64,000 bases of DNA. Origin: Sesamum alatum (taxonomy: Eukaryota > Streptophyta > Magnoliopsida > Lamiales > Pedaliaceae). This document shows positions 1 through 12,479 of the stretch, piece by piece; the first letter of the stretch is position 1; every line of letters begins with the position of its first letter. The notes beneath the pieces were generated by a model, which made no database searches, was not told the origin of the DNA, and was given only the letters and a program-made list of their open reading frames with translations. The position numbers and the translations under genes are program-made. The stretch spans positions 26,397,636-26,461,635 of the forward strand of contig JACGWO010000002.1 of assembly GCA_034509735.1 (NCBI GenBank), in the 5' to 3' direction.

Positions 1-1018
1 CTAAATGTGTGTGGATAGTGTGTGACTCTTTAGGTTCACCTTTCAGCTAGACTTGGTCGGATTCCTAGAATCCTTCCGTTACCATGGGTGGCCATCTAGC
101 AACGGTCCATGGCACTAGAGACTAGGTGAAATATTCAGGGATGAACATTTAGGCTCTAACAGTACACTTGTCCTTCTGTCTTCGGTCTCATCACTTAGAG
201 TCTAGGGCACGGATAATGCAGGTACCCATTTTGGACCTAAGTGTCGGTCTGTCCTCACTAAACGCCGCAAGGGAATCCTTCCCTTCTGTTCAGTTACTGT
301 GGCCACAGATTTTAGGGACAAGACATAGAGCATACATGAGACTCAACTGTCAATACCTATTGGCAGGAGACAGATCCTTTCTTGGAAACTACTGTCACTT
401 TGTACACCAGAACTGTACTAGACATGGCTTATGACTACCAAAGAGAATTCTGGCAATCTCTCACCATATCTAAGATACAGCCCTAACGTACAGGTAAACT
501 GAGCAATTCCTCAAGTCAAAGGACTTGGCCTGTACCGTTGGAACCGGGAATACACGTCATACCTTGCTGACCATACTCAAGGTCCTCCGTAAGACGGTTC
601 CCGCGAGTCACCTCAGTCAGCTGCGTCCTAGCATGCTAACCCACTAACACTGCTTAGACGACCCTCGTCACCCGTCGATGAAACACGACAGCAGGTGCTT
701 AGTGCAAGTCTCAAATGGAATCCCGGTACCCATTTTCGGGATTCCTTGACTTGGAGATTTCCGGACTGATTCGGGAAGACTGATTCCATGGACCTACCTC
801 CAAGCGTAGTCCCAGTCCCCGAAATTGATTCTCAGTCCGTGGGCTTTGTTTGCGTAGTGAACAGATATGGAAAACAAATATAAGTGAACACAAACAAAAG
901 TGATGCCAAATGAAATGCACTTCTTTATTCATTAAGGATTTATCAAACACCTGAAATTGTCTAGACATAGGTTACATATTCCTGCCAAAATTGGCTTACA
1001 TGGTCACCTATTCTAACA
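1..1018 (-). repeat. 3' LTR of element A, partial (window edge)
   Basis: The inner boundary is ...CTATTCTAACA at 1018, the reverse complement of the TGTTAGAATAG that opens every LTR here, and it abuts the polypurine tract. It aligns with 59473-60479 of element E, so roughly half of a 1,974-bp LTR lies inside the window. An antisense ORF here (168-434) recurs in all the LTR copies but is not considered a gene. Confidence 0.93.
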
Positions 1019-1027
1019 ATCTCCCAC
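1019..1027 (-). other. Polypurine tract of element A
   Basis: Reads GTGGGAGAT on the minus strand and touches the LTR. It is the plus-strand DNA primer of an LTR retrotransposon. The same string lies beside the LTR in C, D, E and F. Confidence 0.85.
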
Positions 1028-1034
1028 TTGACCT

Positions 1035-4000
1035 TTAAAGCCAATCACCCATATGCCTAATCCCCATCTTCTCAAGATGTTGCGTATGAGCACTCTGCGA
1101 CATAGGCTTTGTCAGCGGGTCTGCTGTGTTGTCTGCTGAGTTGACTCGGTCCATCCGAACGTCACCTCTTCCTACCATTTCTCTAAGAAGATGGTAGCGT
1201 CTAAGAATGTGTTTGGAACGGTGATGAGATCTCGGTTCCTTTGCTTGCGCTATTGCACCGTTGTTATCACAGAAGATGACAACAGGCTCGGCGATGCTAG
1301 GCACCACACCCAACTCTTGGATGTAGTTTCTCATCCAAACCGCTTCCTTAGCAGCTTCTGAAGCTGCTATGTATTCAGCCTCAGTGGTGGAGTCAGCAGT
1401 GGTTGCTTGCTTGGAACTTTTCCAAGCCACTACTCCTCCGTTGAGTTTGAATATATACCCCGATTGAGACTTGGCATCATCGTCATCAGACTGGAAGCTA
1501 GCGTCGCTAAAGCCTTCCAGAATTAGTTCTCCATTGCCATAGACCAAGAACATTTCCTTAGTCCTCCTAAGGTACTTAAGGATGCCCTTAACGGCATTCC
1601 AATGTGCCTCTCCTGCACAGGACTGATATCTGCTTGTCACGCTCAAAGCGTATACAATGTCAGGCCTGGTGCAATGGACCGCATATTGGATGCTACCTAC
1701 GGCAGAAGCATAGGGGATGACTTTCATCTTTTCAAGTTCCTCATCAGTCTGCGGGGACTGCTTCTTGGACAACTTGATCCCATGCCTCATTGGAAGGAAT
1801 CCTCGTTTGGAGTTGTCCATTCGATATCTCTTTAGGACTTTCTCCATATACGAGTTTTGGGTGAGCCCTAACATCCTTTTAGATCTGTCCCTGACAATCT
1901 GGATGCCTAGGATGTAGGAGGCTTCACCCAAGTCCTTCATGGAATACTTGGTTGACAACCATGCTTTTGTGTTTCCTAACATTCTGACGTCATTACCAAT
2001 GAGCAGAATGTCATCCACGTAAAGCACTAGGAACACTATAGAGCTCCCACTGACCTTCTTGTATACACAAGGGTCGGATTCGTTTTTGATGAAGTCATAT
2101 CCCCGTATTACTTCATCAAATCGAATGTTCCAACTTCGGGATGCTTGTTTGAGGCCATAGATGGACTTCTGGAGACGACAGACCTTCTGTTCTTCTCCAG
2201 TGACCGTGAAACCCTCCGGCTGATCCATATAGATCTCTTCTTCAACGAAACCGTTGAGGAAGGCCGTTTTCACGTCCATCTGCCATATTTCATAGTTATA
2301 CCATGCTGCTATGGCAAGCAGGATCCGAATGGACTTAGCCATGGCTACTGGCGAGTAGGTATCCTCAAAATCGACCCCGGGTCGTTGAGTGTATCCCTTA
2401 GCTACAAGCCTAACCTTAAAGGTTGTGACTTCTCCATCAACGCCGAGTTTGCGCTTGTAGACCCACTTACAGCCCACTGGCTTAACACCTTTCGGTGGAT
2501 CTACAAGTCTCCAAACTTGGTTCTCGCTCATGGAGTCCATTTCGGTCTTCATGGCCTCAAGCCATTTCCCGGAGTCGATGTCAGACATCGCTTCCCCGTA
2601 TGTCTTAGGATCGTTATCCAGAAGATCGGTCGACCTAGAAACCCATATCTCACTGGAGGTCTGGATTCTCTAGTGGACCTACGGAGGACGGGAACGTTAG
2701 TGGTGACTGTGGGCGCTGACTGTATCGGAGCCGGCGGTTCAGGGGCCGGGACTGGCCTGTCTTGAGGTTGTCCTACATGCCTAGCATGTTGGACTTCTCT
2801 AGGTTGGTCAGCCCTCCGTGCGTTAATCCTAAATCCTCTTGGTGAGGTTTCCGCGGCTATTTCTGATGGCTGAGTTCCATCACTTGATTCCTCAAGGATC
2901 AGCTCATCAGGTTGGATATCCTCCGGGAAGCCTTGCTCCAAGAATACTGCATTCCTTGAAACAAATACCTTTTGTTCCAAAGGGTCATAAAAGTAATAAC
3001 CCGCAGTTTCTCTAGGGTATCCAACGAACCTGCATAGGCTAGACCTGGATTCTAGCTTATCTCCCACTAACCTCTTGACGTATGCGGGGCTACCCCACAC
3101 TTTCAAGTAATTGTAGGACGCAGGCTTGCCGTGCCATATCTCATATGGCGTTTGGGTCAATGCACTGGTAGGCGCCAAATTCAACAACTTGGCTGCCATT
3201 TCTAATGCATAACCCCAAAACGATAAGGGCAATTTGGTAAAACTCATCATGGACCGAACCATGTCCAACAGGGTTCGGTTCCTCCTTTCAGAGACGCCAT
3301 TTAACTGTGGTGTTCCGGGAGGTGTCCATTCTGATATTATACCATGTTCTTTTAGATAATCAAGGAATTCGGCACTAAGGTATTCACCACCTCGGTCTGA
3401 CCGTAGGACTTTAATTTTGCAGTTGGTCTGGTTCTCCACTTCAAGTCTGAATTCTTTAAACCTCTCAAGAGCTTCAGACTTGTACCTCATTAGGTAAACA
3501 TAACCATACCGTGAATGATCATCGGTGAAGGTTATGAAGTAGGAGAACCCACCTCGAGCCTGCGTCCTTAGTGGTCCACATACGTCTGTATGGACCAAGT
3601 CCAACAGACCCGTGGCAAGCCTGCTTTGACCTACAAAGGGCTTCTTGGTCATTTTCCCTCTTAGACAAGATTCACAAGTTGGTAGATCGCTCAAGTCCCC
3701 AACCTCTAGGTTCTTTGAGTCTACCAACCTTTTCATCCTATCTTGGGATATGTGACCTAGCCTAGCGTGCCACAGACGTGCGTTTCCCGTTATTATCTAA
3801 TTTCCGTTTGTGTTGAGCGTTAAGAACGAAATTCGTTTGTTGCAAGATATAGAGCCCGTTGTGCAATGTACCAAGTAGATGAGCAATTCCACACCTCATC
3901 AAATAAAAGAAATTTTTTATTGATTCTGAACTCATAACCACTATTGTCCAACAATGGAATGGAAATGATGTTCTTAATCATACTAGGTACAAAATAAACC

Positions 4001-5092
4001 TGCTCTAATTCTATGCTAATGGTATCACTAATTACTAAAGTGGCGGATCCTACTGCTTCTGCCGAGATGGCCTTGCCATTTCCAAGCTTCAGGATCATGT
4101 CCCCGCTACTTAGTTTTCTGCTTCTTTTCAGCACCTGCAAATCATTGCAAATGTGAGCTCCACAGCCGGTATCCAATACCCAAGAGGCAGAACTAGTGAC
4201 CATATTAACCTCAATCACATATATACCTTGGTTTGAGAAGAGTTTGAGGCACTCTCTCTTCCAATGCCCTTTCTCACGGCAGTTGATACATATGTCATAA
4301 GCCTTTGACTGTTGCTTGGAGACAACCTTTCCCTTTCCTTTGCCTTTCCCCTCTTTGGCAATGGGAACACTCTGAGTGTTCGTAGCTGCTATGACGGCTT
4401 TTCCCTTCCCCTTCTTCTTTTTCAAAACGTCCGGCACCCTTGCCTTTCGTCTTGGAAGTTGAAGCACCTCCAAACAATACCGAAGGCGTGGACTTCTTAG
4501 TCGTTGCCTCGTATTGCACCAACATATTGATCAACTCATGAATGCCCTTTCTCAAGTGCATTCATGTTATAGTTGACGATAAATTGGTCGAAGGGAGGGT
4601 GGGAGTGACTGAAGGATCACATCTATGTACGTTTCGTTATCGAGACCTGCCTTTAGGTCCTCGAGCTTTTCCACTAGGGTAAGCATTTTAACCCCATGCT
4701 CTTGTACAGAGGATCCTTCTGTCATTTTAGTTCCAAAGAACGCCTTGGTCGCGACATACCTAGTATGCCGGTCCGGGACTGCATAGCAATCCTTAAGGCG
4801 AGCCATAATGGAAGGGACATCGTCTAGCCTTTCATATTGCTTCTGAATCTCATTGGTCATCGAAGCAAGTATGACGCTACGGACCTTCCGGTTATCCTTA
4901 TGCCAAGTCTCGAACGTCTCACATTCTTTCTGGCGTGGATCCTTCCGGCAAGGTCCTAGGGAGAGGCTCGTCCATGACGTAGCCTTGGTTCTCGTAATCT
5001 AGGACTATCCTGAGATTGCGCAACCAGTCGTTGTAATTTGTTCCATTGAATTTGTTTGTCTCAAGAATGGTTGATAGTGGGTTCTTAGACAT
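1035..5092 (-). pseudogene. Element A gag-pol polyprotein, frameshifted
   Basis: Copia polyprotein for particle assembly, reverse transcription and integration. The start is placed at 5092 (MSKNPL) because C starts there; the upstream in-frame extension in A (from 5182) is closed by a stop in C. Visible parts: gag, CCHC zinc knuckle (about 4253-4295, CINCREKGHWKREC), protease (LDTGCGAH), integrase with HHCC and DDE residues, reverse transcriptase with YVDD at 2010-2021, and RNase H with TEAEY, ending at 1035. Compared with C, at least seven 1-bp indels break the frame, near 4925, 4597, 4549, 4420, 3912, 3790 and 2633, most in short homopolymers. The reverse transcriptase/RNase H part (2588-1035) is open. 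The indels may be real decay or poor consensus near a contig end. Confidence 0.92.
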
Positions 5093-7443
5093 TTTAAATC
5101 TACATTTAGAAAACAACGCGCGATCAGCAGAAAATAAAGACAGTGGTTTGATGAAATAATTAAATGCTTGGTCTTTAGTCATTTAATCCTCCCACTATTT
5201 ATACGGAAAACACGGTACTCTCAAACGTGATTTTCGGGAAATCCTTTCCTAGTGGGCTTGGGATCCACAGCGATTTTTCCCATACCCCGCTTTTACGATT
5301 CGCATGGAAAAGATCCTGTGGGAGGTATTCCATACCATTCTCGTTCCACGAGATTCCCAAATATTATTGCCTCACTCTTTCGCATGATCCCGAGGACTCC
5401 AAGCGAATCATGCTAATTGGGCGTTAGACCCGACCCAATCGACCGAGCCATGGACCCCACTAGTACCCCCACGACTCGTGAGACAGGTAACAGCAGCCCA
5501 TTTTTCGTTCATGACACAGTGCAGCTTCTTTTAAGTACAATAACGTGCCACGACTCGTGAGACCACGCTATTGACCTAAAATAGCTTCCTCACTATGCCA
5601 CGGATTGGAAGGCATGGACGAACTCCTAGAGTTCATGTCCACTTTATCTAGGGTCTAATATTTCAACATTGGTCCAACCAATGTGAGAGTAGTGAATGAC
5701 CGAGATCTCATAATATATATGCATACATTCATCCATAATGCATAAATAAAATCCATCCATAGCAGTTATATGATAAATAAAAGCATTCATCCATCATAAC
5801 AACCACATGTAAAATTAAAGCCTAGCACGCCCCTGTTGGATGATCACGAGCCCAAATCCTATGCGACCCACTGAGCCCGCAGTGGATCTATGGTCAATCT
5901 AGGGTTGGTCCTATACTATTACAATAATAGTAACCCAATCATCATGCTGATGGGCCTTGGTCTCTTTTCCTCTTTCTTCACTTCATGGAAAACGCCAAGG
6001 GACCTCCGGTCTGGGCTCTCCATGTGGTCCTTCCTTCTTCTCCACCAATTACAAAAAGAAACCTCACTCCTAGTCTACTCTCATTACATATTAAAAATAG
6101 AAACCCCAGCGAAAACCCGGGGGGAGTACATAAGGAGGGAGGTAGAAAGCCTTATTATTCCAAGGCACTAGAAAGAGAGAAGGAGAAAGCAGTTAAAGAG
6201 GCACACAGGCCAACAGAAAATTAAACCATACATTCGGTCTAGGGCTCGTGATCATCCATTTCCATCCAACACACATAATTACATGATCCAATCACATAAT
6301 CATAATATTCCAACAACACATGATTTCCAATCATATTAATCCAAGATGAAAAATAAATGAACATGTGCGCAACATGTGAAAATAAAAAATATAAATATTG
6401 GTAATATTAATCTTTTTTCTCGTTTTTAGGAAAACCTTTCCTCATTATCTTAAGTAAAATAACCCGGGATTCCAAATCCAATTTATTTTACTCCTAAAAT
6501 AATGTCTTTAGGAACTTAGGAAAAATTGAACCCAAAAAACGATTTTCTTTTTTAGAATTAATTCAAAATTAAAACTGAAAATTAAATTTAAAATAAAATA
6601 ACACTAGGGTTTTCAAAACCCTAGCTTCACAGCCACCGGCCGCCGCCGCCTGCGGCAGCCAGCCGGCCGGCTGCGCGCGCAGGCGCGGCCTAGCCGGGCG
6701 CGCGCGGCGCAGGCCCCTGCCTGCTTGCGCGCGCGCCTGACCGCAGCGCACTGCACGGCCTAGCGCATCGGCAGGCCGACGCGCGCGCAGGCTCCTCTTC
6801 CTTGCGCGCGCTGGCTTGCTGGCCGCCGGCCGTGTGCCTGCGCTGTGCGCAGAGCCGCGCGCGCGGACGGGGCACCCAGGCGCGCGCCAGTGCGCGTCTG
6901 CGCGCGCGCTCTTCGCACACGCCTCCGTCTGCGTGCGCGCGCGCCCTGGCGGGCGCGCGTGGTGCCCGTCCGCGTGCGGGCTCCCCTCCGTCAGCCTTGC
7001 GCGCGCGCGCGCATGGGCGTGCCTGCCGGGCGCGCTCGTGCGCAGACTCCTTTGTCTACCCGCGCGCGCGCCTGGAGGCGCTTCCATGCGCGCACGCCCG
7101 CGCGCAGCCATCCTGGCTGCGCGCTGCCCTGCGCGGCCGGCAGTGCGCGCGCGCGCAGGCTTTCCCATGCCTGCGCGCGTCCGCCCTACCGGCAGTGCTC
7201 GGCTGCGCGCGGCCAGCCTTCCCGGCTGGCCGGCTATGGCGTTTTCTCTCGTTTTTCAGATTAATTTCCCATCCCGTTTCCCAAGAAAAACAGAAAAGCA
7301 CCAACATTCATAAATTCACACGAATTAAAAGCAATAAAATAACATGCTTTAATAATCAAGAAATTCAAGATTCAATTAAAACATGCTAAATCACGTTTCA
7401 TGCTTAAAACGCACATAAACCCTAGGCCTATACACCGAACCGG
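5093..7443 (-). other. Untranslated leader of element A
   Basis: About 2.35 kb between primer binding site and gag, with no conserved ORF. It is largely collinear with the C leader (22826-24999). Reading from the primer side it holds a GC-rich tract (7240-6630), a near-palindromic telobox-like site (6624-6604), a moderately AT-rich stretch, two perfect 11-bp palindromes CACGACTCGTG (5549-5559 and 5470-5480) and a TATA-like box (CTATTTATA on the plus strand, 5195-5203) about 105 bp before gag. Confidence 0.75.
6630..7240. repeat. GC-rich, CGCG-dense tract in the leader of A
   Basis: About 600 bp of very GC-rich sequence dense in alternating (GC)n and CGCG runs, sharply bounded by AT-rich flanks. 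The Arg/Ala-rich ORFs on both strands here follow from base composition. The equivalent tract in C (23030-23475) is shorter and differs in arrangement, so the tract evolves rapidly in length. Confidence 0.8.
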
Positions 7444-7455
7444 GCTCTGATACCA
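7444..7455 (-). other. Primer binding site of element A (initiator tRNA-Met)
   Basis: Minus strand reads TGGTATCAGAGC, the standard plant copia site complementary to the 3' end of initiator tRNA-Met. One base separates it from the LTR end (7457). Confidence 0.92.
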
Positions 7456-7456
7456 C

Positions 7457-7862
7457 TGAAAAGAAATTGTGGATCGTCCCGGGAAAAGCGCGAATGCGGA
7501 AGCGCGGTATAATTAAAATTAAAACGGAATTTAGACATGCTTTTAAATTAAAACACGTTTCAAAGGGTGTGCCTTTGAAATTTCCCGGGCGTTCGGTGTA
7601 TCTTCATGAACGAATAACACAAAATAAATCATGGAGGCCATAGGGTTGGAAATTAAAGAGAGGACGAAAAATTAAAACGAGACTTACCCATTGTCGTTTT
7701 CGTCTTCAACGGCTACAAGCGTTGTTCCCCGTTTTGCACCAAGATCTCGTCTTTGAGACCCTCTAAATCGTGACACACGATCCACCCACGTATCTTGCAC
7801 GTCGTGCTAGCAACGAACAAGTTTATGTTTTTTGGAGTGGATGAATCAATAACACATTATTG
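7457..7862 (-). repeat. 5' LTR of element A, U5 side only
   Basis: Starts TGAAAAGAAATTG (the reversed CA end of the LTR) next to the primer binding site and matches 58506-58900 of E. It is cut off by the N gap at 7863. The sequence after the gap is LTR in the opposite orientation, so the outer flank of A is unknown. Confidence 0.9.
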
Positions 7863-8362
7863 NNNNNNNNNNNNNNNNNNNNNNNNNNNNNNNNNNNNNN
7901 NNNNNNNNNNNNNNNNNNNNNNNNNNNNNNNNNNNNNNNNNNNNNNNNNNNNNNNNNNNNNNNNNNNNNNNNNNNNNNNNNNNNNNNNNNNNNNNNNNNN
8001 NNNNNNNNNNNNNNNNNNNNNNNNNNNNNNNNNNNNNNNNNNNNNNNNNNNNNNNNNNNNNNNNNNNNNNNNNNNNNNNNNNNNNNNNNNNNNNNNNNNN
8101 NNNNNNNNNNNNNNNNNNNNNNNNNNNNNNNNNNNNNNNNNNNNNNNNNNNNNNNNNNNNNNNNNNNNNNNNNNNNNNNNNNNNNNNNNNNNNNNNNNNN
8201 NNNNNNNNNNNNNNNNNNNNNNNNNNNNNNNNNNNNNNNNNNNNNNNNNNNNNNNNNNNNNNNNNNNNNNNNNNNNNNNNNNNNNNNNNNNNNNNNNNNN
8301 NNNNNNNNNNNNNNNNNNNNNNNNNNNNNNNNNNNNNNNNNNNNNNNNNNNNNNNNNNNNNN
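7863..8362. other. Assembly gap, 500 N
   Basis: Exactly 500 undetermined bases, a conventional placeholder length. It lies between LTR pieces of opposite orientation, so the true distance and even the adjacency of the two sides are uncertain. Confidence 0.99.
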
Positions 8363-9861
8363 CCAACGGTACAGGTCAAGTCCTTTGACTTGAGGAATTG
8401 CTGAGTTTACCTGTACATCAGGGCTGTATCTTAGATATGGTGAGAGATTGCCAGAATTCTCTTTGGTAGTCATAAGCCATGTCTAGTGCAGTTCTGATGT
8501 GCAAAGTGACAGTAGTTTCCAAGAAAGGATCTGTCTCCTGTCAATAGGTTTTGGCAGTTGAGTCTCATGTATACTCTAGGTCTTGTCCCTAAAACTGTGG
8601 CCACAGTGACTGAACAGAAGGGAAGGATTCCCTTGCGGCGTTTAGTGAGGACAGACCGACACTTAGGTCCAAAATGGGTACTGCATTTTCCGTGCCCTAG
8701 ACTCTAAGTGATGAGACCGAAGACAGAAGGACAAGTGTACTGTTAGAGCCTAAATGTTCATCCCTGAATATTTCACCTAGTCTTAGTGCCATGGACCGTT
8801 GCTAGATGGCCACCATGGTAACAGAAGGATTCTAGGAATCCGAGCAAGTCTAGCTGAAAGGTGAACCTAAAGAGTCACACACTATCCACACACATTTAGA
8901 TATTTAATTAAGAACTAAATATTGGAGTGAAGGAATGATTAAATTTGATTTAATCGGGTCCTTTTATTTTTCTTGGAGAAATAATTCCTTCTATTAGATA
9001 TAAGGAATTAAATTGATAAATTAGATTTATCAAAGGGATTTTTTAATGGGCTTAAATAATATTTATATTTATTTTTAGCCTCTTGGAAATATTTAAATAG
9101 GTTTTAAATATTCCATTAATTAAATTAAATCAACGGTTGAGATCAATGGGAGAGATGGATGGCTAGGATTGTTTTGACTAGGTCAAAACACTACTTTGAC
9201 TAGGACTTTGACTAGGTCAAAATCCTAGTCAAATTAGAGTTTCTTAAAAGAAGGAGTTTAAAGAGGATCAAACTCCTCTTCTATATAAACCCTAGCATCC
9301 TACAAGTTGAAGGATGATGAAATTCCAACACACAACACACACACACACTCGGCTCTCTCTCTCCCTCCATCTCGTCCGCCCTCTCTCTCTCTCACACTCC
9401 AAGAAATTATTTTCTTTGTTCTCTTGTTCTTGGAACATTAGAACTTGATGAATCAATACCGTTAATTCATAACGTGTTGTTGATTCATCCACTCCAACAT
9501 ATTAACTTGTTCGTTGCTAGCACGACGTACAAGATACGTGGGTGGATCGTGTGTCACGATTTGGAGGTCTCAAGAACGAGATCTTGGTGCAAAACGGGAA
9601 CAACGCTGTAGCCGTTGAAGACGAAAACGACAACGGGTAGGTCTCGTTTATTATTTTCGTCCCTTTTAATTTTCTACCCTATGGCCTCCATGATTCTTTA
9701 TGTGATTATTCATGAGATACACCGAACACCCGGGAAATTTCAAAGGCACACCCTTTGAACGTGTTTTAATTCAAAAGCATGTTTAAATTCCGCATTTATT
9801 TTTTAATTATACCGCGCTTCCGCATTCGCGCTTTTCCCGGGACGATCCACAATTCCTTTCA
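8363..9861 (+). repeat. Partial copia LTR (B), type 1, plus orientation
   Basis: About 1.5 kb of LTR in plus orientation ending ...CACAATTCCTTTCA at 9861, followed directly by satellite (TTGCGCAATGAC). Its U3 has the W-box cluster (9172-9234) and a TATA box (CTATATAAACC, about 9280-9291), followed by CA- and CT-rich stretches. No internal region is visible because the N gap precedes it, so it may be a solo LTR or the 3' LTR of an element lost in the gap. Both this LTR and its satellite flank are the reverse complement of the E junction at 58505/58506. Confidence 0.88.
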
Positions 9862-12479
9862 TTGCGCAATGACAAACTCCTTTAAATAAGTTTAGACACT
9901 AATGCACTTTCATCTTCGCCATATCGGGTGCTCAGAGAATCTTCATAACAAATCATACGTCCGGTTACATGCCTAATACTCAACACAATCGCAGGAAACA
10001 CCTTGTGCTTTCAGTCCTTATCATTCACTGATAGATACTCATCTTTTGCTATAAATATATTCATATTGACTCTAATAATAAATATAAATCACTTTTCGAT
10101 TATATGACAATGACTCATGTTATTCAACATTAAAATGCACTATCACTATATCTAAAACACTCTTTTGAGCTATGGACTTAGCTTTGTACCTTTGCACAAC
10201 GAAAAACTCCTTTAAAATAAATTTAGACACTTATTCCTTTTTCCTTTGCCATATCGAGGGTTTGGTCAGCCTTCGTAATCAATTGTACGTCAAGATATAT
10301 GCTTAATACTCAACACAATCGTAGGAAACACCTTATTTTCAGTCCTTATGATTAACTGATAGATGACTATATTTTTGGCAATAAATATATTTTTATTGAC
10401 TCTTAATAATTAATATTACAGCCACTTTCAATTATACGACTACTAGGACGCCATCATATTCAACATGTTAAAATGCACTAGGACTACATTTTAGAACACT
10501 CTTTCGACATGGACTCAGCTTTGTACCTTTGCTCTTTTAACGACAAACTCCTTTTAAAATAGTTTTACAACACTAATGTACTTCTTTTATCATTGCTTAT
10601 CATATTCGAGGGCTTAGAGAACCTTCATAATCAACTTTTGTTTACGCAAGACACAAATACATCTTTGTCGTACGTAGGATGACTCTCTTATCATTGACTG
10701 ACATTTAGCCATGACTCATTTTTTGGCTTCTTTTAATTAATCAAATTAAAATGCCATATCACTCTTCGTGATTATTGGATTCAACATAAAAAATGCACTA
10801 GGACTAAATCTAGAACACTCTTTTTGAGCTAAAACAAACCTTTGTACCTTTGCTCAACGACAAACTCTCGAACAAGTTTTAATAATTTCAGCTTATCATT
10901 GACTGATAGATGACTCAATTTTTGGCTATAAAATATATTTATTGACTCTAATAATAATTATTAAAAGCCACTCTTTCATATATATGACTAGGATGCACTA
11001 GACTACATACACTCTTTTGAATAAACCTTTTGTGCAACGACAAAACTCTTTAAACAAGTTTTAAGACACTTTTAATGCACTTTTCAATACTTATCTTATA
11101 ATCTAAAAAACGATACATGCCTAATACTCAACAAATCGTAGAAAATACCATTGTTTTTTCAAACCTTTATCATTTGACTATAGATGACTCATTTTTTTGC
11201 TATAAATTATATATTTCTAATAATCAATATTAAAACCCACTCCGATTATATGACTACGAGTCCATCTTATTTCCATAAAATTGCCACTCTCACTAGGACT
11301 ACATCTAGAACACTCTCTTGAGCCATGGACTCACCTTTGTACCTTTTGCGCAACGACAAATTTAAACAAGTTTAGACACTAATGCACTTTTATCTTTTTT
11401 ATCGGGGCTTACCTTCATATTCTATCGTACGTCCGGATACATGCCTAATACTCAACATAATCGTACGAAAAACATTGTGTTTTCAGTCCTTATCATTGAC
11501 TCATAGATGACTCATTTTTGATATTAATATATTCGTATTGACTCGAATAATCAATATTAAAAGCCACCCTTCGATTATACGAATAGGACGACATCTTATT
11601 CATCATAAAATGTACTAGACTACACTAGGAGAACACTCTTTTGAGACATGGACTCACCTTTATACCTTTGCGCAACAACAAACTCCTTTAAACAAGTTTA
11701 GGCACTAATGCACTTTTATCTTTGCCATATCGAGGGCTTGGAGAACCTTCATAATCAATCGTACATCCGGACACATGCCTAATACTCGACATAATCGTAG
11801 GAAACACCTTGTGTTTTCAGTCCTTATCATTGACTGATAGATGACTCATTTTTTTGCTATAAATATATTCGTATTGACTCTAATAATCAGTATTAAAGCC
11901 ACTCTTCAATTATACAACTAGGACGCCATCTTATTCAACATAAAATGCACTAGGACTACATTTAGAACACTCTTTCGAGCCATGGACTCAGTTTTGTACC
12001 TTTGCTCAACGAGAAACTCCTTTAAACAAGTTTAGACACTAATAAACTTTTATCTTTGTCATATCGAGGGCTTGGAGAACCTTCATAATCAATCGTACGT
12101 CCGGATACATGCCTAATACTCAACACAATAGTAGGAAACACCTGTGGTTTCAGTCCTTATCATTGACTGATAGATCACTTATTTTTTGCTATAAATATAT
12201 TCGTATTGACTCTAATAATCAATATTAAAGTCACCCTTCGATTATACGACTAGGATGCCATCTTATTCAACATAAAATGCACTAGGACTACATTTAGAAC
12301 ACTCTTTCGAGCCATGGACTCAGCTTTGTACCTTTGCTCAACGACAAACACCTTTAAAACAAGTTTAGACACTAATGCACTTTTATCTTTGCCATATCGA
12401 GGGCTCGGAGAACCTTCATAGTCAATCGTACGTCCGGATACATGCCTAATACTTAACACAATCATAGGAAACACCTTTT
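9862..12479 (+). repeat. Satellite array, about 334-bp monomers (block S1a)
   Basis: Tandem AT-rich monomers of roughly 334 bp, recognisable by recurring segments such as GATAGATGACTCATTTTT, ATAAATATATTCGTATTGAC, CATATCGAGGGCTTGGAGAA and CGTACGTCCGGATACATGCC. No coding potential. The part at about 10560-11400 is degenerate, with many small deletions and a truncated monomer near 10870-10900. The first 1.2 kb is the inverted counterpart of 58505-57300, and about 11100-12230 is a direct counterpart of 50173-51340. Confidence 0.92.

Larger units (their letters stand above)
1..7862 (-). mobile_element. Copia element A (Ty1/copia LTR retrotransposon, both ends incomplete)
   Basis: Minus-strand Ty1/copia element read right to left: partial 5' LTR (7457-7862, stopped by an N gap), primer binding site (7444-7455), leader of about 2.3 kb, gag-pol (5092 down to 1035), polypurine tract (1019-1027) and partial 3' LTR (1-1018, cut by the window edge). 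The order gag, protease, integrase, reverse transcriptase, RNase H in one frame is diagnostic of copia rather than gypsy. The LTR belongs to the type 1 subfamily shared with B, E and F. The gag-pol is broken by several single-base indels, so this copy is probably not autonomous, unless those indels are sequencing errors. Confidence 0.93.

Noticed and set aside
168..434. 84-88 aa ORF recurring antisense in the LTRs (also near 21438, 29670, 45192, 49319)
   Set aside because: Its repetition only reflects LTR similarity. It is antisense to the element and shifts frame at its end between copies. No recognisable domain.
6569..7389. Long Arg/Ala-rich ORFs on both strands of the GC tract in A
   Set aside because: Overlapping open frames on both strands arise because stop codons are rare in GC-rich sequence. 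They lie in an untranslated leader and are not conserved in the C tract.
7795..8473. ORFs spanning the N gaps (also 52758-53468)
   Set aside because: Their length is made of undetermined bases.
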